Shown here in pieces: positions 62,480-64,000 of a stretch of DNA of 64,000 bases (the first letter of the stretch is position 1; each line of letters begins with the position of its first letter). Source of the stretch: Ypsolopha sequella (lineage: Eukaryota > Arthropoda > Insecta > Lepidoptera > Ypsolophidae); NCBI GenBank assembly GCA_934047225.1, contig CAKOHE010000042.1, positions 390,001-454,000 on the forward strand. The letters run 5' to 3'. The position numbers and the translations under genes were made by a program. Under the pieces are notes generated by a model, which saw only the letters and a program-made list of their open reading frames with translations, had not been told where the DNA came from and searched no databases.

Positions 62480-63152
62480 GCATCAACACCATTCCAAGAT
62501 CTGTCAAACTATGTAAATTTCACACTAGTTGCTGTCCCACCCTGCAGCATATAGGTGCAGTACAAAGGTAATGTTCAAGGAATAGGAAAACTTTTTACTT
62601 AAGCTTACATGTTTTAAAAATTAATGACAAATAAGAACTGTAAAGACTAATTTTCAATTAGATGCAGTGAAGTGAGTGTCCAGATACGGGATAAAGTAGT
62701 ATGAGTAATGAAACAATACAGTTCATCTCGGTTTAGATAGTATTTCAGGTGGCAGGCTAAACACCTTAGAACAACATAGGTGCCAGGATAAATTATTCTA
62801 TAAACATATTGGTAAGCAGTTAAGACTGTTCAGAACACCTCTGCCATAGGCTTGTCGTTTTCTACTACTAGCATAGCACATTATCCTAGCTAGCCCCCTG
62901 CAAGCTCTAGGGCACAATAATATGTAAAAAGACGATTAAATACTAACCAGTCTCGAAGAATTTACGTTTCAGTTTTATAATCTGCCAGTCTTCCGCAGGA
63001 TGTTCATGTTTTAAAAGCGATTTGTTGTACTGCGCAGAAAACTTACAATTCGGCCAAAAACTCTCGGTCTTCCGAGGTGTTAGCCAAACTGAACTGATTA
63101 TTACTATATTTCCACCAATGTCCTCATTTGCCTCTTCAGCAACCACATACAT

Positions 63153-64000
63153 GGTACTTTTCCGATTCCTCTAAACTCCAAGCAAACAAAAACAGAAGCC
63201 AAAATCCCAGAGTACCTATTCCTTGATATTAGCACACAACCCATAGGTACACAATCAACAAATAGGTACCTAAGGTGTATTACGTTTACAAATAATAATC
63301 TAAATCCACAACAACGTTAACAATACAGAAATAATTACAAAAAAATACCTTTATTTATCAAACAAATCAGAGCAAGGACGAACGCTTCGATGAATTTTGA
63401 CGTTTAAATCAGCGGGAAGAGAAATGCAGTGTTGCCAACTCTGATCTTGGAAAGAACGTAGGTCAAGTTGAATTAGGGAGAGTGTCGTTAAGGGGGCATG
63501 ATACCGGACTTGAAAATTATTCGCTTTTAAGCGCTGCCAGCGTTCCCCTTAGAGTGTAGATAAAGGGGTGGATAAAAAATATTTCAAAAAAAAATCTTTT
63601 TGCGACTTAAAAAACTTCAATTTTTATTATGCTCTTTATTTGCGCATCATGTACACTTAACTTTATCATTTTATGTCATGTCTTTTTATCTCAAGACTTA
63701 TATTTGTCGAGATATGTTAGAAAGAGATATAACTCATAACATAAATCTATTTATTATGTCTCGGAATACAGGGCTATTTTTGGACCCTTGCCAAAAGTAA
63801 ATATGATTTATGGAAAGACATAAAATTATTTTGTAAAAAAATAACGACTTTTCCTTTCTTTTTACGCCACTTTGTAAATCCCGAATTCCTAGTCACGGTC
63901 GGACACCCTTGCGCTCAACACGGTGGTGGATGACGGAGAGGATGGTGAGTGGGGTGGCCGGGTGACGTGCGCATGGTGAGCACCATTTTAATTTGTGTTG
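63153..64000. other. 5' flank of the DUF4806 gene and unassigned end
   Basis: 63153-63400 should hold the promoter; no TATA box is obvious. The last 120 bp are GC-rich with possible donors (GGATG|GTGAGT at about 63943), so an exon may begin here, but neither frame nor partner could be established. Confidence 0.3.

Larger units (their letters stand above)
58098..63152 (-). pseudogene. DUF4806-domain gene, multi-exon, disrupted
   Basis: Minus-strand exons: 63152-62948 (ATG start; SSVWLTPRKTESFWPNCKFS), 61857-61673 (DDILLARKKAKEAEIVSDVT, then SSSSDEDGD), 61338-61273 (decayed, TGA), 60687-60607, 60371-60243, 60138-59825, 58519-58360 and 58243-58098 (ends KVREERRVEEV). The first exon (WLTPRKTE-x-FWP) and the last two (NYLTSFVAMSRTGTVNTILK; PTERDIENDIKIWLKHAPQR) match DUF4806 proteins, common in insects and of unknown function. 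Coiled-coil-like VVEQNNQILNWIRQQNE precedes the domain. Exon 60138-59825 is split by a 134-bp MITE and has a TGA at 59825-59827. Most exon borders share one phase. Introns hold a SINE, a family B MITE and a TIR element. Confidence 0.7.

Overview
This is an A+T-rich animal nuclear window, almost certainly from a lepidopteran (moth or butterfly). That rests on the repeats: a Helitron end closing in GGGCGGGTCACTAG, a dispersed repeat ending in GTCTGACTCGCACTTG, TTAA-flanked piggyBac-like miniature elements, jockey/CR1-like and RTE-like LINE tails, a BEL/Pao element with a tRNA-Tyr primer site, and DUF4806- and MADF-type exons. Nothing looks bacterial: there are no operons, no ribosome-binding sites and no CRISPR array. 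Most of the sequence is transposable-element debris, layered insertion on insertion, with a few split, spliced genes between.

Layout. 1-13 kb: a partial gag-like frame, LINE tails, foldback elements, and a 5'-truncated LINE reverse transcriptase (8301-10244) carrying fourteen exact in-frame copies of a 69-bp unit; then a tRNA-derived SINE and LINE 3' tails. 13-27 kb: MITEs, a TTAA-bounded 425-bp element, a solo BEL-type LTR (17734-18151), minisatellites, a TA-flanked foldback element split by a LINE (22045-23630), and a three-level MITE nest (26166-26952). 27-37.4 kb: the most gene-like stretch, with a GC-rich exon, a C-terminal exon (28767-28953), a probable ionotropic-receptor transmembrane exon (29886-30033) with a decayed duplicate, and a minus-strand gene of six phase-consistent exons (37362 down to 33183) holding one in-frame TAG and a 51-bp minisatellite. 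37.4-40 kb: a 1.64-kb element with 276-bp near-identical inverted repeats, each encoding the same 67-aa frame, then a LINE RT fragment with a changed catalytic motif.

40.5-47 kb: a BEL/Pao element (40883-46207) with apparently identical 432-bp LTRs, a 5-bp duplication, an open 1344-codon pol and almost no gag; the gag remnant and pol share one frame separated by TGA-CTA. It sits inside an older minus-strand protein relic. 48-50 kb: a Harbinger-type transposase exon lying antisense inside the intron of a MADF-domain gene that has an internal stop. 50-52 kb: two possible host exons, a THAP remnant and MITEs. 53-58 kb: TTAA elements, a Helitron, a tRNA-like sequence, an ACGT-rich block and a GC-rich hairpin. 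58.1-63.2 kb: a minus-strand multi-exon DUF4806 gene with transposons in introns and one MITE in an exon, probably a pseudogene.

Boundaries were read by eye. Family names rest on recognised motifs, not on searches.
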